Shown piece after piece: positions 24,622 to 32,721 of a stretch of 64,000 bases of DNA (the first letter of the stretch is position 1; every line of letters begins with the position of its first letter). Made by a program: the position numbers and the translations under genes. The notes below the pieces were generated by a model that saw only the letters and a list, made by a program, of their open reading frames with translations, did not search any database and was not told the origin of the DNA. This stretch comes from Holophagales bacterium (GTDB taxonomy: Bacteria > Acidobacteriota > Thermoanaerobaculia > Multivoradales > JAGPDF01), in the NCBI GenBank assembly GCA_016699405.1, contig CP064972.1:62001-126000 (forward strand), in the 5' to 3' direction.

Positions 24622-25416
24622 ATGTCCGAGCACACGAAGGCTCCACCCGATGTCACACCCGACGAGCTCGAGGAGCAGCTCGGCGGCCTGGCGCTGCTCG
24701 GTGACCCGGTGCGGCGGGCGATCTACCGCCAGGTCGTGTCGTCCGGTCGGGAGGTCAGCCGGGAAGAGGCGGCGCGTGCCGCAGGCGTGTCGAGGAGCGT
24801 CGCGAGCTTCCATCTCGATCGCCTGGCGGAGGAAGGACTCCTCGAGGTCAGCTTCCGTCGTCTCTCCGCGCGGAGCGGCCCGGGAGCGGGCCGGCCTTCC
24901 AAGCTCTACCGTCGGTCGGGTCGGCAGCTCGAAGTGTCGCTGCCGCCGCGCCGCTACGAGCTCGCGGCGCACCTGCTGGCCGAAGCGGTGGACCAGAGTC
25001 TCGCCTCGCAGGCGCGCGACGCACTGGCTGGAAGCGCGCGGGCGAGGGGGCATCGCCTGGGTGCCGAAGCGCGGGCGCGCGCCGGCGCGCGTGCCGGCCG
25101 GCGCCGCCTCCTGGCCGAGCTCGCGGCGGTCCTGGTAGCCCAGGGCTACGAGCCGGAGCTCGTCGGAACGGAGCTGCGGCTGCGCAACTGCCCGTTCCAC
25201 GCGCTCGTGGGCGAGCACACGCAGCTCGTCTGCGGCATGAACCTCGACCTGCTCGAAGGCGTGGTCGACGGCCTGGCGGTCCGCGGGGCGAAGCCGGTGC
25301 TCGCCCCCCGCCCTGGCCTCTGCTGCGTGTGCGTCCTGCTCGACCGCGACGGTCGGCCTGGACCGCCGGAAAGTCCCGGTATCGGAGAAGTCGTCCCGCC
25401 GCCGCGCCCCGCGTGA
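24622..25416 (+). CDS. ArsR/SufR-like regulator with Fe-S-type cysteines
   Basis: 264 residues. A winged helix lies at about residues 20-100 (LLGDPVRRAIYRQVV, AGVSRSVASFHLDRLAEEGLL, GRPSKLYRR). After a long Arg/Ala-rich helix, the C-terminal domain has NCPFHALVGEHTQLVCGMN (C190-x13-C204) and a C234-C235-x-C237 cluster. This arrangement is shared with SufR-like regulators that sense through an Fe-S cluster. It differs from the regulator at 14333 in spacing and length, so the two probably read different sites. It is divergent from DUF4142-cupredoxin and probably controls it and itself through the TTTTAGA boxes. Confidence 0.8.
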   Translation: MSEHTKAPPDVTPDELEEQLGGLALLGDPVRRAIYRQVVSSGREVSREEAARAAGVSRSVASFHLDRLAEEGLLEVSFRRLSARSGPGAGRPSKLYRRSGRQLEVSLPPRRYELAAHLLAEAVDQSLASQARDALAGSARARGHRLGAEARARAGARAGRRRLLAELAAVLVAQGYEPELVGTELRLRNCPFHALVGEHTQLVCGMNLDLLEGVVDGLAVRGAKPVLAPRPGLCCVCVLLDRDGRPGPPESPGIGEVVPPPRPA

Positions 25417-25441
25417 ACAGGGTGTCGCCGGGAACGACGCT

Positions 25442-25852
25442 TCAGCGCGAGAAGTCTCCGGCCGCCTCGGGCTGGTAGAGCACGGCCTCGACCCGCAGGC
25501 GCCGCAGGCCGCCCGGCACGGTCCATTCGATCTCGTCGCCGACGCGATAGCCGAGCATCGCGGCGCCGATCGGCGCGAACACCGAGATTCTCCCGTCGGC
25601 GAAGTCCGCATCCTGGGGGTAGACCAGCGCGTACTCGAGCGTCGTGCCCCGATCGAGATCGAGGAGCCGTGCCCTCGAGTTCATCGTGATGACGTCCGGC
25701 GGGATCTCGGCTGCCGGCACCACGCTCGCGCGTTGGATCTCGGCGACGAGATCGCGCACGTCGTCGCGGTCCCAGTCGGCCGTGGGTCGATCGAGGAGCG
25801 CGATCAGGCGTTTGCGGTCCTCGGCCGTCAGAAAGATGTTGCGCTCACTCAA
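25442..25852 (-). CDS. Rnk/GreA C-terminal domain protein
   Basis: 136 residues starting at a TTG (25852) preceded by GAGGAG 8 bases upstream. A short helical N-terminus (FLTAEDRKRLIALL) is followed by the GreA/GreB C-terminal FKBP-like domain (VITMNSRARLLDLDRGTTLEYALVYP, ISVFAPIGAAMLGYRVGDEIEW). Such Rnk-like proteins bind RNA polymerase near the secondary channel. No acidic coiled-coil tip of true GreA is present. It stands alone, convergent with the regulator. Confidence 0.85.
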   Translation of the reverse strand: MSERNIFLTAEDRKRLIALLDRPTADWDRDDVRDLVAEIQRASVVPAAEIPPDVITMNSRARLLDLDRGTTLEYALVYPQDADFADGRISVFAPIGAAMLGYRVGDEIEWTVPGGLRRLRVEAVLYQPEAAGDFSR

Positions 25853-25918
25853 CTCGAACCCTCCTCGGCGGGCCGTCGCCGACCGTCTCCATCTTACTCC
25901 GGGGCGGCCCCCCCCGGC

Positions 25919-26108
25919 GTAGACAACATCAGCTACCGCTACCTGCCGACATTCATCTACCCGATCACCGCGACCCTGATGCGGTTTCTTGCAGAAAAGG
26001 GGGCACGGCGTGGAGGAGGTGGAGAAGATGCACCAAGCGTGGCTGAAGTCAGGGATCCTCGAGGTCACGCTCTGGGGCCAGCCGTACGTCCGCGACGGCG
26101 ACCTCTGA
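25919..26108 (+). pseudogene. Remnant of a frameshifted gene end
   Basis: In the 594-base gap 25853-26446 two plus-strand frames look protein-like and join if one G is removed from a GGGGG run near 25998-26002. The first reads DNISYRYLPTFIYPITATL and ends RFLAEKG; the second continues HGVEEVEKMHQAWLKSGI, then EVTLWGQPYVRDGDL and TGA at 26106. I do not recognise the family. It may be the decayed 3' end of a lost gene. The remaining 340 bases to the antiporter hold short open frames but nothing I can support. Confidence 0.3.
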
Positions 26109-26446
26109 GATCGGTTCGGAATCACTGCGGGGCGTCCAGCCTTGGTCGGACCGGGTCTTCGCGGGCTCCGGGTCGGTCCGAGCCTCGTGGCGATGCGTCG
26201 AGCCCGCGGGAGGGCAGCGAGCCGGGATCGACCGGTCGTGGGCTCGCCACCGCTCCCGGAATCCGGTCGCGGAGCAGGTCGGGCGTCGACTGGTCGAGGA
26301 GCCGGCCGCCGCCGGACCAGATCTGGAAGTGCAGGCTCTGCTCGTAAACACACCCGACATCGGCTTCAACCTTTCGCTCGGGCGCATCGCGCTCGGCAGT
26401 TAGAACCTTCGTTCTCCGCCGGACCGGCGCGCTATCGTCGCCGCGT

Positions 26447-28471
26447 ATGGAGATCCTCTACGTCGTTGTCCCCCTGCTGCTGATCGGCGTCGTGCTGGCA
26501 GCGGTCTGGCTCGAGCGCTGGAGCGTGCCGGTGATTCTGATCGCTCTCGGACTCGGCATCGTGTTTGGGAGCGACGTGCTGAACGTTTGGCATTTCGATG
26601 ACGTCGAGCTGACCAGCCAGGTGGCGAATCTGGCGCTGGTCTTCATCCTCTTCCAGGGCGGCTTCTCCTCGAAGCGAGAGGACCTGCGCGCGGTCGCCCT
26701 GCCGGCGCTCGGCCTGGCGACCTGGGGGGTCCTTCTGACGGCGGCTTTCACCTTCGTCAGCCTGCGTTTCGCGCTCGGTTGGCCGTTCCAGATCGCCCTC
26801 TTGCTGTCGGTGATCATCTCGTCGACCGACGCCGCCGCGACCTTCTCGATCCTGCGCCGCCAAGCCCTGCCGGGAAAACTGGCCTCGACGATCGAGATCG
26901 AGAGCGCGGCAAACGACCCGATGGCGATCCTGACCACTCTGGTCGTGGTGGAGGCCTTCGCCACAGGAGCGAGTCAGGGGTGGCTGACGGTCCCGATCTT
27001 CCTCTGGAAGTTCGCGGCAGGGCCGCTGCTCGGCTGGCTGATCGCGGAAGGGGCGCTCCGGATCTTCGATCGCCTGAACCCACAGGACCGCGGCTACTAC
27101 TATGTCCTGCTGCTCGGTGTCGTGCTGCTCAGCTACGGCCTGACCGAGCTGGTCCGCGCGAGCGGGATGCTGGCCGCCTTCACCGCCGGGCTGGTGATGG
27201 GCAATCGCAAGTTCGTCTACCGACAGGGGGTGGCGAACTTCGCCGCGGCGCTTGCGATGATCGCCAACATCGGCGTCTTCGTGCTGATGGGGGTGCTGGT
27301 CTTTCCGAGTCAGTGGGCGGACATCTGGATGGACGGGATCCTGCTGTTCGTGGTCCTGACCTTCGTCGCCCGGCCGCTCGCGGTCTGGCTCGGCACCGTC
27401 GGCATGGGGATCCCGCGCCGCGACCGCCACTTCATGAGCTGGGCGGGGCTGCGCGGCGCTGTGCCGATCGTGCTCGCCATCTACCCGATGGCTGCCGGCC
27501 TCGAGGTCGGCGGGCAGATCTTCAACCTCGTCTTCTTCGCGGTTCTGCTGTCGGTCTCGATTCAGGGGTCGACCCTTGGCATGTTCGCACGTCAGCTTGG
27601 CCTGGCCGAGCCGAAGCGACCGATGCCGCGTTACGGCGTCGAGCTGGTCACCATGGCCAGGAGCGAGCTCGGGCTGTTCGTCGTCGACCTGCCCGGCCCG
27701 AAGGGGCGCCCCGGCGCGCGCGTGCGCGACCTCGTCCTGCCGTCGGAAGCGCTCGTCATGCTGATCGCGCGCGGCGAAGAGGTCGTTCCGCCGACCGGCA
27801 ACACGCGGCTGCGCGGCTGGGACCAGGTCACCGTGCTGGCCCTGCCGCGGGACGAGGAGCAGGTCCGCCGCGCGCTGCTCGAGCGCTTCGAAGGCGACGT
27901 GCCGGGGGGAGAGGAGAGGGCGGAGGCGGCGCTCGCCGCGCTCTCGGCCGGTGAGCAGGTGGCGCTCGCCGCGTTGCGCGACCACGCGGTGCTGCTCGGC
28001 CACGGACGGGTCGGCGCGATTCTCGCCACTATGCTGCGGCGCGCCGACCAACCGTTCGTGGTCGTCGAGCAGGACGCCGTGATCGTCGAGCGGCTGCGCC
28101 GGCGCGGGGTGCTGGCGATGGCGGGTTCAGCGGAATCCGCTTCGGCGCTTGATCGCGCCGGGGTCGACCGCGCGCGCATGCTGCTCGTCACCACCGCGAG
28201 CGTGCTCGCCACCGCGAGGGCGGTCGAGTATGCGCAGGAGGTCAACCCGGAGATCGACGTGATCGCCCGCGTGCACTTCGTCGAGCAGCGCCGGCGCCTC
28301 GAGCGCCTGCCGCGCACGCGCACAGTGCACGGCGAGGAGGAGCTCGCCTACGCCATGGCCCGCCTCGCGCTCGCCGAATTCGGATTCGACGAGGACGAAG
28401 CCGAGGCGTGGGTCGACGACACCCGCGTTGCGGCGCGCGAGATCGCGCCGCTGCCGGACCCGGTAGCCTGA
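26447..28471 (+). CDS. Potassium/proton antiporter with TrkA domains
   Basis: 674 residues. The first 390 form about twelve to thirteen membrane helices of the CPA1/NhaP type (SSTDAAATFSILR, ESAANDPMAILTTL with the conserved ND). A TrkA_C-like domain follows (VRDLVLPSEALVMLIARG, about 420-475), and then a TrkA_N nucleotide-binding fold starting LLGHGRVGAILATML near 525. Such proteins exchange K+ or Na+ for H+ and are gated by nucleotides. The order TrkA_C before TrkA_N at the C-terminus is less common than the reverse. It stands alone. Confidence 0.9.
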   Translation: MEILYVVVPLLLIGVVLAAVWLERWSVPVILIALGLGIVFGSDVLNVWHFDDVELTSQVANLALVFILFQGGFSSKREDLRAVALPALGLATWGVLLTAAFTFVSLRFALGWPFQIALLLSVIISSTDAAATFSILRRQALPGKLASTIEIESAANDPMAILTTLVVVEAFATGASQGWLTVPIFLWKFAAGPLLGWLIAEGALRIFDRLNPQDRGYYYVLLLGVVLLSYGLTELVRASGMLAAFTAGLVMGNRKFVYRQGVANFAAALAMIANIGVFVLMGVLVFPSQWADIWMDGILLFVVLTFVARPLAVWLGTVGMGIPRRDRHFMSWAGLRGAVPIVLAIYPMAAGLEVGGQIFNLVFFAVLLSVSIQGSTLGMFARQLGLAEPKRPMPRYGVELVTMARSELGLFVVDLPGPKGRPGARVRDLVLPSEALVMLIARGEEVVPPTGNTRLRGWDQVTVLALPRDEEQVRRALLERFEGDVPGGEERAEAALAALSAGEQVALAALRDHAVLLGHGRVGAILATMLRRADQPFVVVEQDAVIVERLRRRGVLAMAGSAESASALDRAGVDRARMLLVTTASVLATARAVEYAQEVNPEIDVIARVHFVEQRRRLERLPRTRTVHGEEELAYAMARLALAEFGFDEDEAEAWVDDTRVAAREIAPLPDPVA

Positions 28472-28596
28472 CCGCCGGATAGGCTCGGTCGCGAGCACGG
28501 GCACCTTGGCGGCGACGACGCCGAACGCGACCAGCCCGCTCACGGCGAGCGCAGAGGCCGTCGACGCGTGGATGGCACGGGTGGAGCGATCCGCTT

Positions 28597-28812
28597 GTGG
28601 CCGCCGCGTTCGCCGTCGAGGAGGCGGCCGGCCGCCGGTGCTACGGGTTGACCGAAATCGAGGTCTCCGGGCTGGGGCGGACCAACCGGATGTCGCACTA
28701 CTCGCGCTGGGGCGCAGGCTACTGCGGTGCGTGCGGCGCGATCTCCTGGAACGACTTCCGGGAGCCTTCCAGTGCGTACGTTCGGCCGCCCACGCCCGTG
28801 GCCCGCCGCTGA
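28597..28812 (+). CDS. Weak small ORF with CxxC motif
   Basis: 71 codons from a GTG. The middle reads CYGLTEIEVSGLGRTNRM, then GYCGACGAISW with a C-x2-C pair that could bind zinc, and has more balanced composition than random GC-rich frames. The start is unsure because the frame is open upstream and no ribosome site is visible. It may be the 3' remnant of a longer gene. I recognise no family. Confidence 0.2.
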   Translation: MAAAFAVEEAAGRRCYGLTEIEVSGLGRTNRMSHYSRWGAGYCGACGAISWNDFREPSSAYVRPPTPVARR

Positions 28813-29046
28813 CCCTTCGCTGGAGCTCGCGGAGTCTTCCGAAGCGCTGAGAGGCCTCGACGAGCGGCGGACGTGATCCCGCCACCTACGGACGCGCTCG
28901 AGGCCTCGACCTTCACCCAGTTGCCCCCTGAGGGTGAGCACTCGAGGTGTCGTTACAGCGGGCATGGGGCCGCCGTCGGCGGCGGAACAGACGGCGAATC
29001 GCCGGCCACGCTCTGGGGATGCGCTCGACCGATTGGCTGAAGCCCA

Positions 29047-29283
29047 TCGAATCTGCTTCGTGACCTGCTAGCAGGGAAGGCATCGCTAACGAGCTCCAGG
29101 CAGGCGAGCGCCGCGCCAGCCAGAGGCCGCTGTCACGCCGCTCGCCCACGCGCCAGGGTGCTTCCACCCGGCCTGCGCGCGAGCCCCTCGTCTCCTCCGG
29201 GGCGTCGTGCTCGTCCACCACCCACCCTGGAGCGGCCTGGAGCTCTTCGTCCACGGGTCGCCACCGCCGCCCGAAGGCGAGTC
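29047..29283. repeat. Dispersed repeat, copy 2
   Basis: Second copy of the roughly 230-base repeat at 23189-23419, in the same orientation. Copy 2 ends about 200 bases before the SSB gene; copy 1 ends just before the cupredoxin stop. The best-kept part is the right two thirds. There are no terminal inverted repeats or target duplications that I can see. Confidence 0.65.
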
Positions 29284-29483
29284 GCGGTGCCGTCATCCCT
29301 CTCCTTTCGCCGGGCCTCCGCCCAACGTCCCGAAAACCGTGCCCGAGGTGCGCCCGGCCGCAAGGCCAAGCCTGCGGCGCGCCGACTGACGTCAAGCGGC
29401 GCGGCCTTGTCGGCCGGGCTCCGTTCACCCCGGGCTCCCACCGGGCCGTGTTGGACGGAAACCACAACGAAAGGAGAAAGCAG

Positions 29484-29876
29484 ATGACCAGCAAGACCAC
29501 GATCACCCTCTACGGCAACGTCGGCAACGACCCGGAGACCCGCACCATCCCCGGCAAGCAGGTCACGAAGCAGTTCTACGACCCGATCATCGACGACATG
29601 GTCGAGCGCGAGTTCACCACGCCCGAGCGCGAGGTCCGGACCTTCTCGATCGCCGTCAGCAAGAAGGACGCCGAGGGCAACGACATCACCCGCTGGATCC
29701 GCTGCGACGACTGGAACCGCCACTCCCGCCTGGTCGGCAAGGGCGACCGGGTGAAGGTCAAGGGCCACTTCCGCGAGCGCAGCTACGAGAAGGACGGCGA
29801 GACCAAGACCGTCCGCAACTTCGTCGTCGAGGACCTCAAGATCGAGCGCCACAAGATCCGCCAGCGGGCGGAGTAG
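29484..29876 (+). CDS. ssb: Single-stranded DNA-binding protein, variant
   Basis: 130 residues with an OB fold: ITLYGNVGNDPETR at the start, FSIAVSKKDAEGND, WIRCDDWNRHSRLVGKGDRVKVKGHF, and a final VVEDLKIE strand. It differs from housekeeping SSB by an insertion after strand 1 (about residues 24-48, KQVTKQFYDPIIDDMVEREF) and by lacking the acidic DDDIPF tail that recruits partners. It is thus likely an accessory SSB of a mobile element. AAGGAG precedes the ATG. A strong hairpin follows the stop. Confidence 0.75.
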   Translation: MTSKTTITLYGNVGNDPETRTIPGKQVTKQFYDPIIDDMVEREFTTPEREVRTFSIAVSKKDAEGNDITRWIRCDDWNRHSRLVGKGDRVKVKGHFRERSYEKDGETKTVRNFVVEDLKIERHKIRQRAE

Positions 29877-29886
29877 CAGGCGGGCT

Positions 29887-29916
29887 CAGGGGCCGCCCCG
29901 GCTGGGGCGGCCCCTG
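29887..29916 (+). terminator. Strong hairpin after ssb
   Basis: CAGGGGCCGCCCC, loop GGCT, then GGGGCGGCCCCTG: a perfect 13-base-pair stem beginning 11 bases after the ssb stop. No T-tract follows, so it may act with Rho or as an RNA-stabilising end. Confidence 0.6.
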
Positions 29917-30062
29917 GTGATCGGCACCCTACCAGCGCTCCCCGGGGCGCAAGATCACAAGTGCGTCTTGCGTCTCTTGCCTCTGGAGCCACGATCACTA
30001 TGGCCCGGGGGATGGCGCATCGTCTATTCTTGAGGCGATGACTCCCGGGCCGGCTTCGAAAG

Positions 30063-31115
30063 GTGGGGTTGGTGAGCAAGGGCGTGAGGAGGCAGCGCCG
30101 GCGACCTTTAGCGCGCCGGGCGCAAAAGCGAACCGTCGCCGTGATCAAGCGAGGCGCGGCTAGAGTGGCGCTCAACGCTGACAAGCCTCACCTCTGGAAG
30201 GCCGACATCGCGGCATCCGTCGACCACTTCAACCGATGGTTTATGCGTTTTGCTCCGAAGGCCTACCGGACCACGCGCGTTCAGACCACCGAGCGCGTGA
30301 AGGAGGCACTACTCAAGTCCAAGGATCTCCGGGACCTCAGCCCGGACCTCTTGCGAAAGCACCCCGAGGTGCTGGTGACACTTCGCATGGCGACCGCGCC
30401 GCCTATCGCACGCGATCGCCTAATCGGGCTGGCGGGTACGACGTCGAACTTGGTGCACCGAATGGAAGACGGCAATCTTCCGAAGAGGATGGCGAGCACG
30501 GAGCTGACCGGGAGCCTGGGCCGGATCTGTAAGGTGCTCACGGAGCTTCTTGATCGAGACATCTTCCCTTGGCTGGAGGGTGGCAAGAGGCCAACGGAAC
30601 TTGAGCGTGACCGCGCCTCAACGATCGTCGCTGACCGCCTATGCGGGGCGATCGCTGACCCGATAGTGAGGAACTCGCAAGAGCAGCGGCAGCTTGAGCT
30701 CGTCGAGACGTTCCTAGAGAAGCGCGGCTACCGCAGAAAGCAGCACGGGGGCGGTCGCCCGATTGTCGAGATGGAACTCGGAACGTTCGCCTTTCGGCTC
30801 AATCTCGTCGTCGGTCAGGCCAAGAAGGTGAACATCCCTATCGATGTTGTGATCCAGCCGAAGAAGCCCCGCCCGGGGCGAATGCCTATCCTGATCGAAG
30901 CCAAGTCGGCAGGAGACTTCACGAACACCAACAAGCGGCGAAAAGAGGAGGCGACCAAGATTCACCAGTTGCGGAGTGCGTACGGCAAGGACACCCAGCT
31001 GATTCTCTTTCTTTGTGGGTACTTTGACAGCGGCTACCTCGGCTACGAGGCCGCTGAGGGGCTCGACTGGGTGTGGGAACACAGGATAGAGGACTTGCTC
31101 GAGCTAGGGCTCTAG
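30063..31115 (+). CDS. XamI-like type II restriction endonuclease
   Basis: 350 residues. The segment LWKADIAASVDHFNRWFMRFAP followed by a Thr/Val/Arg-rich helix matches the XamI family as I remember it. The likely PD-(D/E)xK site is IDVVIQP with D near residue 262 and E-A-K in LIEAKSAGD near 280. XamI itself cuts GTCGAC; this enzyme's site cannot be read. The start is a GTG at 30063, or a GTG at 30072, so the basic N-terminus is uncertain. Its stop directly abuts the methylase ATG (TAGATG). Codon use is less GC-extreme than the neighbours, fitting recent transfer. Confidence 0.75.
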   Translation: MGLVSKGVRRQRRRPLARRAQKRTVAVIKRGAARVALNADKPHLWKADIAASVDHFNRWFMRFAPKAYRTTRVQTTERVKEALLKSKDLRDLSPDLLRKHPEVLVTLRMATAPPIARDRLIGLAGTTSNLVHRMEDGNLPKRMASTELTGSLGRICKVLTELLDRDIFPWLEGGKRPTELERDRASTIVADRLCGAIADPIVRNSQEQRQLELVETFLEKRGYRRKQHGGGRPIVEMELGTFAFRLNLVVGQAKKVNIPIDVVIQPKKPRPGRMPILIEAKSAGDFTNTNKRRKEEATKIHQLRSAYGKDTQLILFLCGYFDSGYLGYEAAEGLDWVWEHRIEDLLELGL

Positions 31116-32717
31116 ATGGCATCAGATCGAGAACTTGCGGCCAGAGAAGCTCGGCGGCTTGAAGTCCAGGCGGCGCTCGATTCGCGGAAGTCGGCGCTCG
31201 AGAGGAACCGATTGGGCCAGTTCGCAACGCCCCCGACTCTCGCCACTGAGATTGCTCGATTCGCGAGGACACTGCTTCGAGGCCGCCTGCGCAACTTGGA
31301 CTTCGCGGATCCAGCGGTTGGGTCAGGCGCATTCTTCTCGGCTGCTTGCAGGGTCTTCACAAGCAAGAAACTGTCTTCTTCAACTGGAGTGGAGTTGGAT
31401 CCCGCATTCGCGGCGACGGCTCGTGAGCTTTGGGAAGACTTCGGGCTCCATGTTCTCGAAGGGGATTTCACCGACCCCGCGACACTCGAAGGAAGCGTGG
31501 CGCGCCCGAATCTCATCCTGACGAATCCGCCGTACGTTCGACATCACCACATCAGTAGCGAGCAGAAGACGCGACTCCAGGCAAGGTTGGTGCGAGAGCT
31601 CGGTGTGCAGGCCAGTGGACTCGCTGGTCTATACGTCTACTTCCTCCTTCTCGCAACGGCCTGGATGTCAGACGATGGGCTTGCTATCTGGCTGATCCCG
31701 TCAGAGTTCATGGATGTGAACTACGGAGAGGTGCTGCGGCGATTTCTCGCAGAGCGCGTTTCGCTGGTACGGATTCACCGATTCGATCCAAATGAGGTGC
31801 AGTTCGATGACGCGCTCGTGTCGTCGGCAATAGTCGTCTTCCGCAAGAAGCCTCCCGCACCAGGCACCTCGGCGCAATTCACTTTTGGGGGTTCCCTGGC
31901 CAAGCCGCACCTTGAAGAGGAGATTCAGCTTCGCCGGCTTGCGGACGAAGGCAAGTGGACGCGGTTCCCTCGGTCGGGTGGAGACCGTGCGGAGCTCTCA
32001 GCGTCGGGGCTCCTTCTTGGAGATCTCTTCAAGATTCAGCGCGGCCTGGCGACGGGTGCCAATCGGGTGTTCATCCTGAGCCGGGAGGAGGCGGTGCGAC
32101 ACGGGCTTCCAGAGCGATTCCTGCGACCGATTCTTCCGAGCCCACGACATCTTTCCGGCACGGTAGTAGAGGCCGAGGAAGACGGCTATCCCAAGCTAGA
32201 CAGACAGTTCTGCTTGATTGACTGTGACCTCCCGGAACTTCAAGTGCGGGAGAAGTACCCGCTACTTTGGTCCTATCTCCAAGACGCGGAGAAGCAGGGT
32301 GCCCGAGACCGCTACCTGTCGCAGAAGAGGTCGCCCTGGTATCGGCAGGAGCGGAGGGCACCAGCGCCGTTCCTTTGCACCTACATGGGCAGAGGGGCTG
32401 AAGACGCAAGACCCTTTCGATTCATCTGGAACTGCTCGGACGCCACGGCAACGAACCTGTACCTGCTGCTCTATCCGGTAGGCCATCTCGCTGGTGCACT
32501 AGAGCGTGATCCCCAGCTCTTGGCCAAGTTGTTCGAGATGTTGTGTCGAATCACTGGCCAGAATCTCCGGCAGGCTGGGCGGGTCTACGGGGGTGGCTTG
32601 CACAAGATCGAACCGAGGGAATTGGCCCAGGTCGCCGTTGGCTCCCTCCTACGAGACCTTGGCCTTGAGGAGCAGGTGACGGCACCCACTCTCTTCGGCC
32701 AGGCAGCGACCTCTTGA
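31116..32717 (+). CDS. N6-adenine DNA methyltransferase (Eco57I-like)
   Basis: 533 residues. SAM-binding motif I is DPAVGSGAFF near residue 68 and catalytic motif IV is NPPYV near 139, the N6-adenine class. A target-recognition region follows (about 270-520) with LGDLFKIQRGLATGANRVF. It protects host DNA against the XamI-like enzyme encoded immediately upstream; the two genes touch with no gap. The convergent kinase gene ends 5 bases after its stop. Confidence 0.9.
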   Translation: MASDRELAAREARRLEVQAALDSRKSALERNRLGQFATPPTLATEIARFARTLLRGRLRNLDFADPAVGSGAFFSAACRVFTSKKLSSSTGVELDPAFAATARELWEDFGLHVLEGDFTDPATLEGSVARPNLILTNPPYVRHHHISSEQKTRLQARLVRELGVQASGLAGLYVYFLLLATAWMSDDGLAIWLIPSEFMDVNYGEVLRRFLAERVSLVRIHRFDPNEVQFDDALVSSAIVVFRKKPPAPGTSAQFTFGGSLAKPHLEEEIQLRRLADEGKWTRFPRSGGDRAELSASGLLLGDLFKIQRGLATGANRVFILSREEAVRHGLPERFLRPILPSPRHLSGTVVEAEEDGYPKLDRQFCLIDCDLPELQVREKYPLLWSYLQDAEKQGARDRYLSQKRSPWYRQERRAPAPFLCTYMGRGAEDARPFRFIWNCSDATATNLYLLLYPVGHLAGALERDPQLLAKLFEMLCRITGQNLRQAGRVYGGGLHKIEPRELAQVAVGSLLRDLGLEEQVTAPTLFGQAATS

Positions 32718-32721
32718 CAAG

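Larger units (their letters stand above)
28472..29483. other. Sparse region with little coding signal
   Basis: About 1 kb between the antiporter and SSB. The only contents I can name are a weak 71-codon frame at 28597 and the second copy of the dispersed repeat (29047-29283). Several antisense frames are open, but this is usual in GC-rich DNA and none looks like a protein. The last 120 bases lead into the SSB ribosome site. It may mark the left margin of the accessory region. Confidence 0.5.

Noticed and set aside
26432..28051. 539-codon minus-strand frame opposite the antiporter
   Set aside because: Highly charged shadow of a membrane protein gene.
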